From contig NZ_CP142523.1 of assembly GCF_036885605.1 (NCBI RefSeq), positions 2,046,001 through 2,110,000 of the forward strand: 64,000 nucleotides of DNA, read 5' to 3'. Each line of letters starts with the position of its first letter. Position 1 is the first letter of the stretch. The position numbers and the translations under genes were made by a program. This document shows positions 63,654-64,000 of the stretch, one piece after another. Origin of the DNA: Janthinobacterium sp. TB1-E2. Its GTDB lineage: Bacteria; Pseudomonadota; Gammaproteobacteria; Burkholderiales; Burkholderiaceae_D. A model generated the notes under the pieces. The model was given only the letters and a program-made list of their open reading frames with translations. It had not been told where the DNA came from and ran no database searches.

Positions 63654-64000
63654 TCACTCCCAGGATTTGCGCATGATGTGCGCATGGCGCTGCCAGTCAA
63701 CTACATTTCTCTTTTCGATGGCTTGCTGGCCAGGATTACCGCTATCGATGATTTCATCCTTGACGATGATCAAGTCGTTTTTTTCATTCAAGCGATATTC
63801 ACGGTAGCGTTCGCAATCCTGTTCGCGCCGGGCGGTGGCGATTAATTTGTCAGCCCGCCACTTATAGCTGTCTTCATAAAAACATTGTGCCGCGCAGCCG
63901 CAATTGGGGATGCCGCCTTTGATTGCTCGATCGGCCATGCTGATATCCAAATTCGGAATGGCTGATAGTGGTTTGTTGAAACGGTATTGCTTCGCCGGCG
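63654..64000 (-). CDS. uncharacterised Cys-containing protein, 5' end outside window
   Basis: The reading frame is open to the window edge (…KPLSAIPNLDISMADRAIKGG), so the TTG at 63948-63950 is probably not the start. Visible: a CGCAAQCFYEDSYKWRADKLIATARREQDCERYREYRLNEKNDLI segment with several Cys and a C-terminal basic tail. No family recognised. Confidence 0.6.
   Translation of the reverse strand, partial: PAKQYRFNKPLSAIPNLDISMADRAIKGGIPNCGCAAQCFYEDSYKWRADKLIATARREQDCERYREYRLNEKNDLIIVKDEIIDSGNPGQQAIEKRNVVDWQRHAHIMRKSWE

Noticed and set aside
1-64000. CRISPR array, prophage or complete insertion sequence
   Set aside because: No regularly spaced repeats, capsid, integrase or transposase genes were found in any frame.

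Overview
The window looks like chromosomal DNA from a high-GC betaproteobacterium. It is most likely an Oxalobacteraceae member of the Janthinobacterium/Massilia/Duganella type. This is inferred from the betaproteobacterial gene groupings (ybgC-tolQRAB-pal-cpoB followed by tRNA-Lys, glyA-nrdR, pilVWXY1E-fimT, ribD-ribE-ribB-ribH-nusB, dnaX-ybaB-recR), from the general protein style, and from the long TonB-dependent receptor. No database search was possible, so the genus is a guess. There is no CRISPR array, integrase, phage module or intact insertion sequence.

Layout. Positions 1-6100 hold accessory genes: a DHA2 efflux pump cut by the window edge, an Old Yellow Enzyme with a divergent ArsR regulator, a lipoprotein, a membrane acyltransferase and a small ParE/RelE toxin-antitoxin pair. 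Two tRNA-Lys(UUU) genes and the complete Tol-Pal envelope operon follow on the minus strand (6200-11920). glyA comes next, behind a clear ZTP/ZMP (pfl) riboswitch, then nrdR. From 14513 to 21748 a minor-pilin operon encodes PilV, PilW, PilX, PilY1, a PilE-type pilin and a FimT/GspH pseudopilin. The riboflavin block ribD-ribE-(unknown Gln-rich protein)-(OsmC)-ribB-ribH-nusB spans 21788-28270. It is followed by a lytic transglycosylase, ubiD, the SRP RNA, dnaX-ybaB-recR, a CoA-transferase and a phytase-like lipoprotein.

From 37600 to 50900 the window is rich in signalling. There is a BarA-like hybrid kinase next to a REC-PAS-GGDEF-EAL protein, a CstA-type transporter with YbdD divergent from a Cache kinase/NarL regulator pair, and an HDOD protein next to a PAS-GGDEF-EAL protein. 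From 51000 to the end the DNA is a mosaic of small accessory genes: a MocR regulator, DUF4242, an AT-richer glycosyltransferase-like pair, GNATs, DUF3079, a prolyl-tRNA deacylase, an MFS pump with a TetR regulator, a large TonB-dependent receptor, duplicated gene fragments and a partial gene.

The least explained signal is a family of three 118-bp structured repeats (25797, 27041 inverted, 42820). Their arms differ between copies but stay complementary within each copy. Two of them bracket the ribB gene. Other structural signals are two REP doublets, a roughly 95-bp repeat pair at 51206/53847, and a TonB receptor gene bracketed by a 189-bp near-identical direct repeat whose left copy is fused to a broken DUF3079 fragment.
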